Source of the DNA: Shewanella japonica
Lineage (GTDB): Bacteria; Pseudomonadota; Gammaproteobacteria; Enterobacterales; Shewanellaceae
Assembly: GCF_002075795.1 (NCBI RefSeq)
Contig: NZ_CP020472.1
Coordinates: forward strand, 3,393,001-3,457,000
Reading direction: 5' to 3'
Length of the DNA stretch: 64,000 nt
The translations under genes were made by a program, and so were the position numbers. Shown here piece by piece: positions 39,379 to 48,193 of the stretch (within the stretch, counting starts at the first letter, position 1; each line of letters opens with the position of its first letter). Below the pieces are notes generated by a model, which was given only the letters and a program-made list of their open reading frames with translations, was not told the origin of the DNA and searched no databases.

Positions 39379-39611
39379 ATTTTTCTCTAATCTACACAAG
39401 TAATAATGGCGCTATTGTAGCGGCTCAATGACATTTAAGCGATGTATTCAAGGCTGGATCAGTCCCTTTCACTATTAAATACACAAAATTCAATAAATAC
39501 TGTTTTTAAGTGCAAAGTAACAGTTTGTATCTTGTGGTTTTTTTTGTTGATTTACCTAGACCAATTAAGCAACATAACCGCAACAAAAACAAAACACAAA
39601 AAAGGCCCACA

Positions 39612-40238
39612 ATGAAATTGATGTACCCGTTGTTATTTGCATTGACCTTATCTGCATGTGGTGGAAGTTCAGATTCAAGCACAACCGATCCAGTAGAACC
39701 TGTCGACCCAAATCCACCTGTAGAAGAAAAAGAGCTTCAAGCTGATATTTGTTACATCATGTCGACATCGCTAGGTGACATTACACTTGCTATCGATACA
39801 ACAAACACACCGATCACTGGTGAAAATTTTAAAACCTATGTTGAAGAAGAGTTCTACAATGGCACAATTTTTCACCGTGTAATTCATAACTTTGTTTCGC
39901 AAGGTGGTGGCTTCACATCAGGATTAGTCGCAAAACCAACTAATGATCCCATTGAGTTAGAAAGTAACGTCGGCTTATCGAATGCTCGCGGCACCATTGC
40001 AATGGCAAGAACCAACGTGGCAAATTCAGCAACATCGCAGTTTTATATTAACGCGCTAGATAATACACAACTGGATTACAGTTCAAGTACAAATCCTGGT
40101 TATGCTGTTTTCGGTCAAGTTGTACAAGGAATGGAAGTCGTTGATCAAATCAATATCACTGATACTAATAGTAGTGATGTGCCGACGACAGATATCGTCA
40201 TCAACACAGTAACTGAAACCACTTGTCCTCAAGTTTAA
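39612..40238 (+). CDS. Cyclophilin-type peptidyl-prolyl isomerase, predicted lipoprotein
   Basis: 208 residues. A lipoprotein signal peptide with lipobox LSAC (Cys at residue 15) is followed by a Ser/Pro linker (about 16-40), then a cyclophilin domain: TSLGDITLAIDTTNTPITGENF, FYNGTIFHRVIHNFVSQGGGF, GTIAMARTNVANSATSQFYIN. ATG at 39612 with AAAGG upstream; a start at 39510 would put 34 basic/polar residues before the signal peptide. It catalyses proline cis-trans isomerisation, probably in the periplasm. An extra cysteine (CYIMST) near the domain start may pair with one at the C-terminus (TCPQV). Confidence 0.88.
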   Translation: MKLMYPLLFALTLSACGGSSDSSTTDPVEPVDPNPPVEEKELQADICYIMSTSLGDITLAIDTTNTPITGENFKTYVEEEFYNGTIFHRVIHNFVSQGGGFTSGLVAKPTNDPIELESNVGLSNARGTIAMARTNVANSATSQFYINALDNTQLDYSSSTNPGYAVFGQVVQGMEVVDQINITDTNSSDVPTTDIVINTVTETTCPQV

Positions 40239-40298
40239 CGACCTGAATGATAGCGGGTATATTCTAGTTTTATCTCTAACGGTTTCTCTTATTTAAAT

Positions 40299-40332
40299 GC
40301 TGATAACACTTTTAGTTATCAGCGTTTTTTTA
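40299..40332 (+). terminator. Terminator after the cyclophilin gene
   Basis: GCTGATAAC/GTTATCAGC perfect 9-bp stem, then CG and seven T. Confidence 0.85.
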
Positions 40333-40526
40333 GTGGATAATGTGCTCAATATCTCGCAAAAAACTAAAATAAGCGCCAAATCCCCATTTCGTATTAAAAC
40401 TACAAAATGACAAAAATTTAGTATCAATATATGATTTTCATCACAAACCACAGTGCATTTGGTTGTTACTTTAACGACAGAAAAGAATTTTAACTTTATT
40501 AATTTCAAGCGTTGAAGAGGTTTATT

Positions 40527-41675
40527 ATGGCGACTAAATTTTTCATTCCAAGTGTAAATGTTCTCGGTCAAGGTGGTGTTGATGAAGCAATTAATGACAT
40601 TAAAACATTAGGCTTCAAACGTGCTCTGATAGTTACTGATACGCCATTAGTTAACATTGGTTTAGTAGATAAGGTCGCTGCTAAACTCATCGATAATGGC
40701 ATTACAGTATTCATCTTTGATGGCGTACAACCTAACCCAACAGTGAGCAATGTTGAAGCTGGTTTAGCCATGCTAAATGCACATGAATGTGATTTTGTTA
40801 TTTCATTAGGTGGCGGTTCACCGCACGACTGCGCCAAAGGTATTGCATTAGTCGCAACCAATGGCGGCAGTATTAGTGACTATGAAGGTCTGGATGTATC
40901 AACTCGTCCACAATTACCTTTAGTTGCTATCAATACAACAGCCGGTACGGCCAGTGAAATGACACGCTTTTGTATCATTACTGATGAAACTCGTCACATT
41001 AAAATGGCTATCGTCGACAAAAACACGACACCAATTTTATCAGTAAATGATCCTGAGCTTATGATTGAAAAGCCGGCGGCATTGACTGCGGCTACTGGTA
41101 TGGATGCACTAACGCACGCAATTGAAGCATACGTTTCAATCGCTGCCACTCCCATTACCGATGCTTGCGCGATTAAAGCAATCGAGTTAATTAAAGCCAA
41201 TTTAGTCAATGCGGTAGAGCAAGGCGATAATATTGACGCTCGAGAACAAATGGCATACGCGCAATTCTTAGCGGGTATGGCATTTAATAATGCAAGCCTT
41301 GGGTATGTCCATGCTATGGCGCATCAACTTGGTGGTTTTTACGACCTACCTCATGGGGTTTGTAATGCATTGTTACTGCCGCATGTTCAGGCATGCAATG
41401 CAAAAGTGGTTCCAGGTAAGTTAAAAGACATCGCTAAAGCAATGGGGGTAGATGTTGCTCAACTATCTGATGAACAAGGTGCTGAGTCTGCAATTGAAGC
41501 AATTAAAGCGTTATCTGTTGCAGTGAATATACCTGCTAACTTAACCGAGTTAGGTGTGAACCCTGAAGACATTCCAGTCTTAGCTGACAATGCGTTAAAA
41601 GATGCATGCGGATTGACTAACCCGCAACAAGCAACACACGCAGAAATTTGCGAAATTTTTACCAACGCTCTATAA
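40527..41675 (+). CDS. Iron-containing alcohol dehydrogenase
   Basis: A 382-residue group III alcohol dehydrogenase, NAD-dependent. It has the cofactor loop [14 protein letters not shown] (near residue 95) and the iron ligands Asp and His in [12 protein letters not shown], and two His in [20 protein letters not shown]. It resembles the YiaY/AdhB subgroup; substrate (ethanol, butanol, methanol) uncertain. Start ATG at 40527 with AGAGG six bases before; the TTG at 40512 is rejected. A strong hairpin follows at 41740. Confidence 0.92.
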   Translation: MATKFFIPSVNVLGQGGVDEAINDIKTLGFKRALIVTDTPLVNIGLVDKVAAKLIDNGITVFIFDGVQPNPTVSNVEAGLAMLNAHECDFVISLGGGSPHDCAKGIALVATNGGSISDYEGLDVSTRPQLPLVAINTTAGTASEMTRFCIITDETRHIKMAIVDKNTTPILSVNDPELMIEKPAALTAATGMDALTHAIEAYVSIAATPITDACAIKAIELIKANLVNAVEQGDNIDAREQMAYAQFLAGMAFNNASLGYVHAMAHQLGGFYDLPHGVCNALLLPHVQACNAKVVPGKLKDIAKAMGVDVAQLSDEQGAESAIEAIKALSVAVNIPANLTELGVNPEDIPVLADNALKDACGLTNPQQATHAEICEIFTNAL

Positions 41676-41739
41676 GTTAATAAGTACCTAATCAGCATAA
41701 GCTGACTCATTGTCTAACATGATGTGTTAAGAAAGACAG

Positions 41740-41785
41740 AAATCGTACTGCGGCAAGCTAACTTGGTTGCAGCAGTACGATTTTC
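41740..41785 (+). terminator. Strong hairpin after the alcohol dehydrogenase gene, terminator-like
   Basis: AAATCGTACTGC (41740-41751) pairs exactly with GCAGTACGATTT (41772-41783), and the inner GCAA/TTGC also pairs. The T-run after it is short (four T), so termination is likely but less certain. It lies 65 bases past the dehydrogenase stop. The rest of 41676-42054 is AT-rich and holds no clear gene. Confidence 0.6.
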
Positions 41786-42054
41786 ATTCAAGTATCGAGC
41801 TACAACAACTGGCAAGTTTGGTATACCTGCTTGGCAGTAATTCACGCATGTGCTTATAGGCAAACTATCAATATTAAGCATCAAAAAACAAAGTACCAAT
41901 CACAGATAAAAACACATAAACAACTGTTTAATATATATTTTTAATTACCATCATTTAAGAACTGTTAACTGGCTCTAACTTCTATAAATAACCATTGACC
42001 AAAGTTAAATTAGCAGTCTATGATGAATTACATTCTTAAAAAAGTAGGTAAGCT

Positions 42055-42420
42055 ATGACAGCAATCACTCATGTGTATAACTACACAGTAAGATGTCCTC
42101 ATTACAAAGAAAATGAAAAACCAGCAAGCTGGTTAAATCATGTCGAAATTAACCAATCTAGTGAAATCGCACTAAATAGAATTACTAAGTGGCACTGTGA
42201 GCCAGGCTCAAAAGCATTTGAAAATGGTGAGTTTGTGGTTAGAAAATCTGACACTGACGATACCTACTATGCAATGCAAAGTAACCGCATGTTAAATAAC
42301 GCCCACTCACTGGTGACGTTTAAAATATTCTTAGACCAATGCTGCCAAGATGCGGATCCCGAAAAAATTGTAGCTCACCTTGTTGAAGATTATAACGGCC
42401 GACTGGCTAAAGCTCAGTAA
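42055..42420 (+). CDS. Hypothetical 121-residue protein
   Basis: No family recognised. A soluble, mixed alpha/beta protein without signal peptide or membrane helix. Its N-terminal half has a repeated aromatic/polar pattern (HVYNYTVRCPHY; KWHCEPGSKAFENGEF), and it has cysteines at 14, 48 and two adjacent (QCCQ). The codon use and start (ATG after TAGGTAAGCT) look like those of a real gene. It stands alone, with two hairpins downstream, so no operon partner suggests a role. Confidence 0.65.
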   Translation: MTAITHVYNYTVRCPHYKENEKPASWLNHVEINQSSEIALNRITKWHCEPGSKAFENGEFVVRKSDTDDTYYAMQSNRMLNNAHSLVTFKIFLDQCCQDADPEKIVAHLVEDYNGRLAKAQ

Positions 42421-42450
42421 ATCAGTCATGACAACTTAATAAAGCACAAT

Positions 42451-42543
42451 TGTTTTCCAAAATCTTCACTGACTCGTATATCGTTCTAAATGGAAAACAG
42501 TCATATCAACCCGACAATACATTGCGATTGTCGGTGTTGTTTT
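42451..42543 (+). terminator. Two consecutive hairpins after the 121-residue gene
   Basis: TGTTTTCCA (42451-42459) pairs with TGGAAAACA (42491-42499). Immediately afterwards CCGACAAT (42511-42518) pairs with ATTGTCGG (42527-42534), followed by TGTTGTTTT. The second hairpin is the likely terminator. The remainder to 42961 (about 415 bases) is AT-rich and should contain the ndh promoter; I found no certain operator. Confidence 0.6.
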
Positions 42544-42961
42544 AACTGTAATTAACTTTCCAACTCCGCGCATATTTTGTGATCGACTCTTCGTTTTTGG
42601 TAACAGCATTGATATGCGATCACAGTTTATCGATCAAAATCTGACGAACTCCCCTGTATTACTATATAAACACTGCTCAAATTTCTATTTTAATATCAGA
42701 ACACAGTGAACTTACAGGCTCAGTCAATTGAACTTAGTCTCACTGAAAACAAGTGATTTAAAACGCTTTTACAATTAGCCCCGCTTTATCAAACTTATGT
42801 TTACATTATAAAGATAATACGAGTAGATAAAGTTCAATATGGCCAAGCTTTTCGATTTCTGCCATTAACCAAATTAACAAGTGAGCTAATTGGCGTTCAT
42901 ATAACGCCCCAAATAGAAATTAACTGAATTTTTAAACTTACCTTTATAGGAGCATCATCAG

Positions 42962-44263
42962 ATGCAAGCAGTTCCAAATATCGTCATTATTGGTGGCGGC
43001 GCAGGTGGTATGGAAATCGCCACAAAACTTGGTCATAAAGTTGGCAGAAAAGGCAAAGCAAAAGTCACATTAATTGATTGCGCCGAAAGCCATGTGTGGA
43101 AGCCGTTATTGCACGAAGTGGCAACAGGCGCCTTAGATATTGGCCTAGATGCAATCAGCTATCGAGGCCACGCATCAGCCCATGGTTATCATTTCCAGCA
43201 AGGTGCGATGATTGATATTAATCGAGACGAAAAACAGATTGTTTTGGCGCCAATTAATGACGAAGAAGGTCAAGAGCTGTTACCAGCGCGCCATATTCCA
43301 TATGATTATGCCGTAATCGCAATTGGTAGTGTTGCAAACGACTTCAATATACCAGGCGTTAAAGAACACAGTTTATTCTTAGATAACACTGAACAAGCCA
43401 TGTCTATTCGTAAAATATTACTGAATAAATTCATGCGCTACGCAAGCCACCATCAACTTGATGAAAAAATCAAAATTGCTGTCGTTGGCGCTGGTGCTAC
43501 AGGTGTGGAAATGTCAGCGGAAATGCACCATGCAGTTGAACAGCTAAGTGGCTTTGGCTATAAAATTGATACTAGCTTGCTTGAAGTGACCTTAATTGAA
43601 GCTGATGAACGTATTTTACCAAAAGTCGATAAGGTAGAGATTTCAAATTCAGTTACCCGTGAGCTGAAACAGCTTGGCGTAAACGTAATGACAAATACGC
43701 GTATCACACAAGTAACCCCTGAAGGTTTATCAACAACTGAAGGCAACTTAATTCCTTCAGACATGGTTATTTGGTCTACTGGTGTAAAAGCGCCTGACTT
43801 CCTGAACAATATTGGTGGCCTTGAAAGCAACCATATCAATCAGGTGATGGTAAAGCAGAACATGCAAACGACGCTAGATGACCATATTTTCTCAATTGGA
43901 GACTGTGCAGCGTGCCCACAAGAAGATGGCAGCTGGGTACCGCCTAGAGGTCAATCAGCAAGACAAATGGCGTTAATGACAGCCGATAACATTATATTAA
44001 TGCTTGAAGGCAAAGCACCTAAGAATGAATATGTGTATAAAGATTTAGGCTCTTTGGTGAATTTATCTAAGTTTCATACTGTCGGTAATTTAATGTCATT
44101 CATGGGCGGTGGTGTATTAGTGGAAGGTAAAATTGCCCGTTTCGTTTACACTTCTTTATATCGTCGTCATTTGATTGAATTACACGGTGTAGTTAAAGGG
44201 ACATTAATGATGTTGGCTAAAGGCATTGGTCGCATCATTCATCCACATTTAAAACTACATTAA
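42962..44263 (+). CDS. ndh: Type II NADH dehydrogenase Ndh
   Basis: 433-residue, single-subunit flavoprotein passing electrons from NADH to quinone without pumping. FAD-binding GGGAGGMEIA at the N-terminus, the NAD-binding VVGAGATGVEMSAE near residue 180, and the second FAD motif FSIGDCAACP near residue 310. The C-terminal amphipathic helix typical of NDH-2 membrane attachment is present (TLMMLAKGIGRIIHPHL). GGAG upstream of the ATG. Single gene with a terminator. Confidence 0.94.
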   Translation: MQAVPNIVIIGGGAGGMEIATKLGHKVGRKGKAKVTLIDCAESHVWKPLLHEVATGALDIGLDAISYRGHASAHGYHFQQGAMIDINRDEKQIVLAPINDEEGQELLPARHIPYDYAVIAIGSVANDFNIPGVKEHSLFLDNTEQAMSIRKILLNKFMRYASHHQLDEKIKIAVVGAGATGVEMSAEMHHAVEQLSGFGYKIDTSLLEVTLIEADERILPKVDKVEISNSVTRELKQLGVNVMTNTRITQVTPEGLSTTEGNLIPSDMVIWSTGVKAPDFLNNIGGLESNHINQVMVKQNMQTTLDDHIFSIGDCAACPQEDGSWVPPRGQSARQMALMTADNIILMLEGKAPKNEYVYKDLGSLVNLSKFHTVGNLMSFMGGGVLVEGKIARFVYTSLYRRHLIELHGVVKGTLMMLAKGIGRIIHPHLKLH

Positions 44264-44302
44264 AGGCAGGTAAGCCCTTTTAGGCTTTTAATGCGTTTTA
44301 GC

Positions 44303-44336
44303 AAAAGCCCATTTCAATATTGAAATGGGCTTTTTT
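44303..44336. terminator. Bidirectional terminator between ndh and the thioesterase
   Basis: AAAAGCCCATTTCA/TGAAATGGGCTTTTTT stem with a 4-base loop; convergent genes on either side. Confidence 0.87.
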
Positions 44337-44346
44337 GTTTTAAGCC

Positions 44347-44715
44347 TTACGCAGCATTCGCTCTGATCCCATGTGGCACAGGCAAACCACGTTCATTGAT
44401 ATTCACAAAAACAACTTTATCAACCACCGCAATAGGCGCGTTTGTTGATTGATTTCTTGCTTTACAGCGAAGTGTTATAGAGCTTTGACCTAAGCTAATA
44501 ATTTCCATTCCAAACTCAACTACATCACCCAAGCTTGCTGAGCACATAAAATTAATTTCCGACACTAGCTTGGGCATCAATAATTTACTGTGCATTTCAC
44601 ATCGAGCATAAAGAGACGTTTCTTCATTTAGCCACTTCATCAACTGGCCACTGCATAATTTCTTATCTGAATTTAAATCAACTAATTTGACAATATGACG
44701 GCCTAAATATTCCAT
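44347..44715 (-). CDS. Hotdog-fold acyl-CoA thioesterase
   Basis: 122 residues of the YciA/BACH-like hotdog family. The catalytic-segment helix is the LMKWLNEETSLYARCEM region (the acidic-residue position of this family), followed by a beta sheet with FGMEIISLGQSSITLRCKARNQ. It probably hydrolyses acyl-CoA; the chain length is unknown. ATG with AGGAT upstream. Single gene; it converges with ndh at the shared terminator. Confidence 0.78.
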   Translation of the reverse strand: MEYLGRHIVKLVDLNSDKKLCSGQLMKWLNEETSLYARCEMHSKLLMPKLVSEINFMCSASLGDVVEFGMEIISLGQSSITLRCKARNQSTNAPIAVVDKVVFVNINERGLPVPHGIRANAA

Positions 44716-44932
44716 GATATTGATCCTTTTATAGAGAATACCCCTAAAGAGGTAGCAACATTAATACCACTAAGGTAAACAATTGAAATATAAGGAGTAG
44801 AACAAAATAAACTTAACCCAAAAGAGATGGCTTGCGCTACAAATGAGCATAACATGAGTAAGATTGCACGATAAAAGCGCAACGATAGTCGCTCGCTACG
44901 CTTTGTCTTTGATTGGCAATATTTTAGATAAA

Positions 44933-45958
44933 CTACTTAGTGAGAGCCTGAGGCAAACATGCTTTAAGTGCTTTAACAAACGTCAGTATGTCTTGTCGGC
45001 TAATATCTTTATGGGTCACAAAGCGAAGAGAATAACTAGAACTGATTAATATCCCTTGTTGTGCGAGTAACAAGGTTAAATGCTTTACATCAAAGCGTTT
45101 ATCTAACGTCGCAAAAACCATATTAGTCTGTACTTGTGAAATATCTACGTTAAGCTCAGGCATCTCAAGTAAATGTTGCGCGAGTAAAGCTGCGTTATCA
45201 TGATCTTCTGCTAATCTATCAACCTGATCGGTAATCGCAAGTTCTGCGGCAGCTGCGATTATCCCAGCCTGACGCATACCACCACCTAACATTTTACGCC
45301 ATCGAATTGCTTTATTAATTAATCGCTCATCACCTAACAATATTGATCCAATTGGCGCCGATAACCCCTTTGATAAACAAATAGAAACAGAATCAAAATA
45401 TTGGGTAATATCACTTATCGCTATATTTTGAGCCACTGCAGCATTGGCAACTCTAGCACCATCAAGGTGAATTTTTAAATTATGATTAAACGCTAACGCT
45501 TGGGCATCAGCCAAATATTGTTGCGGTAGGACTTTTCCCCCAATCGTGTTTTCAATGCTCAGCAAGCGAGTTCTGGCAAAGTGCACATCATCGGGTTTAA
45601 TTGCTGCTTCAATATCCGTTAATAAGATACTGCCATCAGCTTGATTATTTAGCGGTTGTGGTTGAATACTCCCCAGTACGGCAGCCCCACCACCCTCAAA
45701 TTTGTAATTATGAGCCTGCTGACCACAAAGGTATTCATCGCCTCGGTCACAATGGCTTATCAAGGCCAGTAAATTGGCTTGAGTGCCTGAACTAACAAAC
45801 AAGGCACTGTCAAAGCCGAATCGCTCAGCGGCCATGTCTTGCAAACGATTCACCGTCGGGTCATCGCCATAAACATCATCGCCGACTTTTGCATTCGCCA
45901 TTGCCGCTCGCATCGCATCGGTAGGTTTTGTGACTGTATCACTACGAAAATCTATCAT
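44933..45958 (-). CDS. ltaE: Low-specificity L-threonine aldolase
   Basis: A 341-residue PLP enzyme that splits L-threonine and L-allo-threonine into glycine and acetaldehyde. The N-terminus MIDFRSDTVTKPTDAMRAAM and VGDDVYGDDPTVNRL match LtaE. The PLP lysine lies in CLSKGLSAPIGS, and the phosphate-binding HLDGARVANAAV precedes it. The ATG at 45958 starts the conserved region; an upstream TTG is not used here. Single gene. The gcvA regulator, also linked to glycine metabolism, is in this window but not adjacent. Confidence 0.94.
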   Translation of the reverse strand: MIDFRSDTVTKPTDAMRAAMANAKVGDDVYGDDPTVNRLQDMAAERFGFDSALFVSSGTQANLLALISHCDRGDEYLCGQQAHNYKFEGGGAAVLGSIQPQPLNNQADGSILLTDIEAAIKPDDVHFARTRLLSIENTIGGKVLPQQYLADAQALAFNHNLKIHLDGARVANAAVAQNIAISDITQYFDSVSICLSKGLSAPIGSILLGDERLINKAIRWRKMLGGGMRQAGIIAAAAELAITDQVDRLAEDHDNAALLAQHLLEMPELNVDISQVQTNMVFATLDKRFDVKHLTLLLAQQGILISSSYSLRFVTHKDISRQDILTFVKALKACLPQALTK

Positions 45959-46094
45959 GTTTGTTCTCATCAACATCAAGCTTGTAATAAGCAGCTAAAT
46001 TAAAGACATTCATTCTACCTTAATTAATCATGCCTTCATTATTTAATGTCACACCATTTGAACCAATTCAGCCTATGTTGATTAAATTTGTCAC

Positions 46095-46126
46095 AAAAAA
46101 AACCAGCAACAAGTGCTGGTTTTTTT
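46095..46126. terminator. Terminator after the MscS gene
   Basis: AAAACCAGCA/TGCTGGTTTT stem flanked by A and T runs, just past the mscS stop. Confidence 0.85.
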
Positions 46127-46141
46127 AAAAGAGTTACCAAC

Positions 46142-46966
46142 TTATTTGGCAGGCATCTCTTTTAAGTGAAGATCCATTTGTGGGTATGGAATTTCAATAT
46201 TCGCTGCATCAAGTGCATTTTTAATTTGTTCAAGTAGTTCGAACTTAGCACCCCAATAATCTGGTGTCTTTACCCAAGGACGTACAACAAAGTTAATTGA
46301 AGAATCAGCAAGCTCAGCCAGTGCGATTGTGTACGCAGGATCTTTTAAGACATAGGCATTGTTGTCTAACACTTCAGTTAATATTTTCTTGGTTTGAGCA
46401 ATATCAGCACCGTAGCCAACACCAATAACCATATCGATACGACGTTTTTCTTGTGCAGAATAGTTGGTAATTGTGCCATTCATCATTGCTGAGTTAGGAG
46501 CAACAATCACTTTGTTATCAGGCGTTAAAAGACGTGTTGAAAAGATAGTGATTTCATCAATCGTACCAGAGACACCTGCCGCATCAACGTAATCACCTAC
46601 GCGACATGGACGAAATACAACCATAAGCACGCCAGAAGCAAAGTTTGATAATGAACCTTGAAGCGCTAAACCTACCGCTAAACCAGCCGCACCCAATACA
46701 GCAACCAATGACGCTGTTTGCACGCCAATTTGGCCTAAAGTGGCGATAATGGTAAATACAAAAACAACGCCCCAGACTAAGTTACCGACAAAAGAGGCAA
46801 CTGTTTCATCAATTTTACGGCTTAGCATCATCTTAGTGGTTAAGTTCTTAGCCACGTTTGATAAGTACTTACCGATAATAAAGATAACAATTGCCATGAC
46901 CACTTTCAGTCCGTAAGTGACAATAAATTCTGGCGCTTGTTGCATTAAGCCTTCAATATTTTCCAT
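46142..46966 (-). CDS. mscS: Small-conductance mechanosensitive channel, MscS family
   Basis: 274 residues. Three N-terminal membrane helices end in the pore helix (AVLGAAGLAVGLALQGSLSNFASGVLM), then the beta domain (RPCRVGDYVDAAGVSGTIDEI) and the alpha/beta C-terminal vestibule. It opens under membrane tension to release solutes. The length (about 286 in E. coli) and pore residues are those of the minimal MscS. Probably co-transcribed with the OmpA-like gene 22 bases upstream. Confidence 0.92.
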   Translation of the reverse strand: MENIEGLMQQAPEFIVTYGLKVVMAIVIFIIGKYLSNVAKNLTTKMMLSRKIDETVASFVGNLVWGVVFVFTIIATLGQIGVQTASLVAVLGAAGLAVGLALQGSLSNFASGVLMVVFRPCRVGDYVDAAGVSGTIDEITIFSTRLLTPDNKVIVAPNSAMMNGTITNYSAQEKRRIDMVIGVGYGADIAQTKKILTEVLDNNAYVLKDPAYTIALAELADSSINFVVRPWVKTPDYWGAKFELLEQIKNALDAANIEIPYPQMDLHLKEMPAK

Positions 46967-46988
46967 TGTTTAACTCCCTAAATATAAA

Positions 46989-47573
46989 TTATTTTGTACT
47001 TTTACTATTTAATAAAATGTCTACTCGTCTATTTAATTGACGTGATTCTTTAGATAAATTATCAGTCATAGGCTGACTGCTACCCTTGCCTAACACTTCT
47101 ATAAATTCTGTATTAACGCCATACTCTTTACTTAGTAATGACTTCACTGCTTTTGCCCGTGCTAAAGACAAGGCGTTATTAAACTGCTCTGCTCCAATAT
47201 TGTCTGTGTGCCCTACCAACAACACCTTTGCGGAATGCCTAATCTCTGGTAAAAATGCCTGTAAAGAAGCTCTCTGCGTTTGCGATAAGTCTGCGTGGGC
47301 AAATTCAAAGAATAGCCGTATTGGAGATTCAATAGCTGAAACTGAATGACCTTGCACATCAGCAACACCTGCAGCTTTTTCATCGATGACATTCGTTTCA
47401 CTTGATAACAAAGTAAGGTCCTGGCAGCCATTGGCTAACACAACCGCATCAGCGGGTGTATCAGGACATGCATCTTTTTTATCTGGTACGCCGTCTTTAT
47501 CGGTATCAACCCACGCCGAACAAGGTAAACTCAAACTTAATAAGCAAGCTAAGACAAATACTTTGTAAAACAT
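46989..47573 (-). CDS. OmpA-family protein with thrombospondin type 3 repeat
   Basis: 194 residues. A signal peptide (cleavage near CSA), a Ca-binding TSP3 segment DTDKDGVPDKKDACPDTP, and an OmpA-like peptidoglycan-binding domain (VGHTDNIGAEQFNNALSLARAKAV; ESRQLNRRVDILLNS). No N-terminal barrel: the length allows only the linker and the binding domain. It probably anchors to peptidoglycan in the periplasm. GGAGG four bases before the ATG. It precedes mscS on the same strand. Confidence 0.85.
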   Translation of the reverse strand: MFYKVFVLACLLSLSLPCSAWVDTDKDGVPDKKDACPDTPADAVVLANGCQDLTLLSSETNVIDEKAAGVADVQGHSVSAIESPIRLFFEFAHADLSQTQRASLQAFLPEIRHSAKVLLVGHTDNIGAEQFNNALSLARAKAVKSLLSKEYGVNTEFIEVLGKGSSQPMTDNLSKESRQLNRRVDILLNSKSTK

Positions 47574-48193
47574 CTTGCCTCCACGCTTATAAATCCAAGA
47601 TTAGGCATGCGAAAACAGCACATGTTGCTAACAGGTAAATCAAACAATTGAATATCTAATTAAGACAAACAGATCCAAAGAGTTATATTTTATCTCCTTG
47701 TTAACAGATTGCAAAGCAATTAACCAAACTTACTCTAGTATAGGTAGGATTTTTTAACTTGCTTATCCTTAGCCCCTCTCGCTTCAACACTGCATTAACC
47801 AAAACAGTGAAATACAAGCTTGAACCTGCACCAGCGTTAAACGAATACAAACCCACTACAAATATCAACAAAGGTATCTAAAAATCCAACGAAGTTGTGA
47901 TTTTATACAAGTATTTACAGAGCCAGATGTCGCATTAGCATTGACTTTTAAGGCCTTTAAAGGGTATATAAGGTTAGCTTTTTGAGGTTTTAATGATTAA
48001 AACTTTAAAATGATGACATTTAATATAATAAATAAACAACAAAGTGATTAATTTTATAGCAACTAAATTGAAACACTAACGGGCGTAGACCCTTAAATAA
48101 TCAATACGTTGAAATTAATCACCATTTGCAGACAACAATTTCTGTGGCGACCCTTGTCCCGCAGGCAATCACAAGCTTAAGGTGGAAGACTTA
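47574..48193. other. 620-bp region upstream of the POT transporter, candidate promoter
   Basis: No ORF. A sigma-70-like pair TTGACT (47941-47946) and TATATA (47965-47970), spaced 18, would give a 5' leader of about 215 bases for the transporter gene. The region otherwise shows no repeat or palindrome that I can support. Promoter confidence is low. Confidence 0.35.

Noticed and set aside
40293-40571. 92-residue minus-strand reading frame between the cyclophilin and alcohol dehydrogenase genes
   Set aside because: It overlaps a good plus-strand terminator and the dehydrogenase start; composition is not protein-like.
41714-41899. 61-residue minus-strand reading frame
   Set aside because: It overlaps the strong hairpin at 41740-41785 and has no ribosome binding site.
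42590-42650. CRP/FNR-like half sites upstream of ndh (GTGATC, TTGAT...ATCAC)
   Set aside because: Half-site spacing does not fit either consensus.
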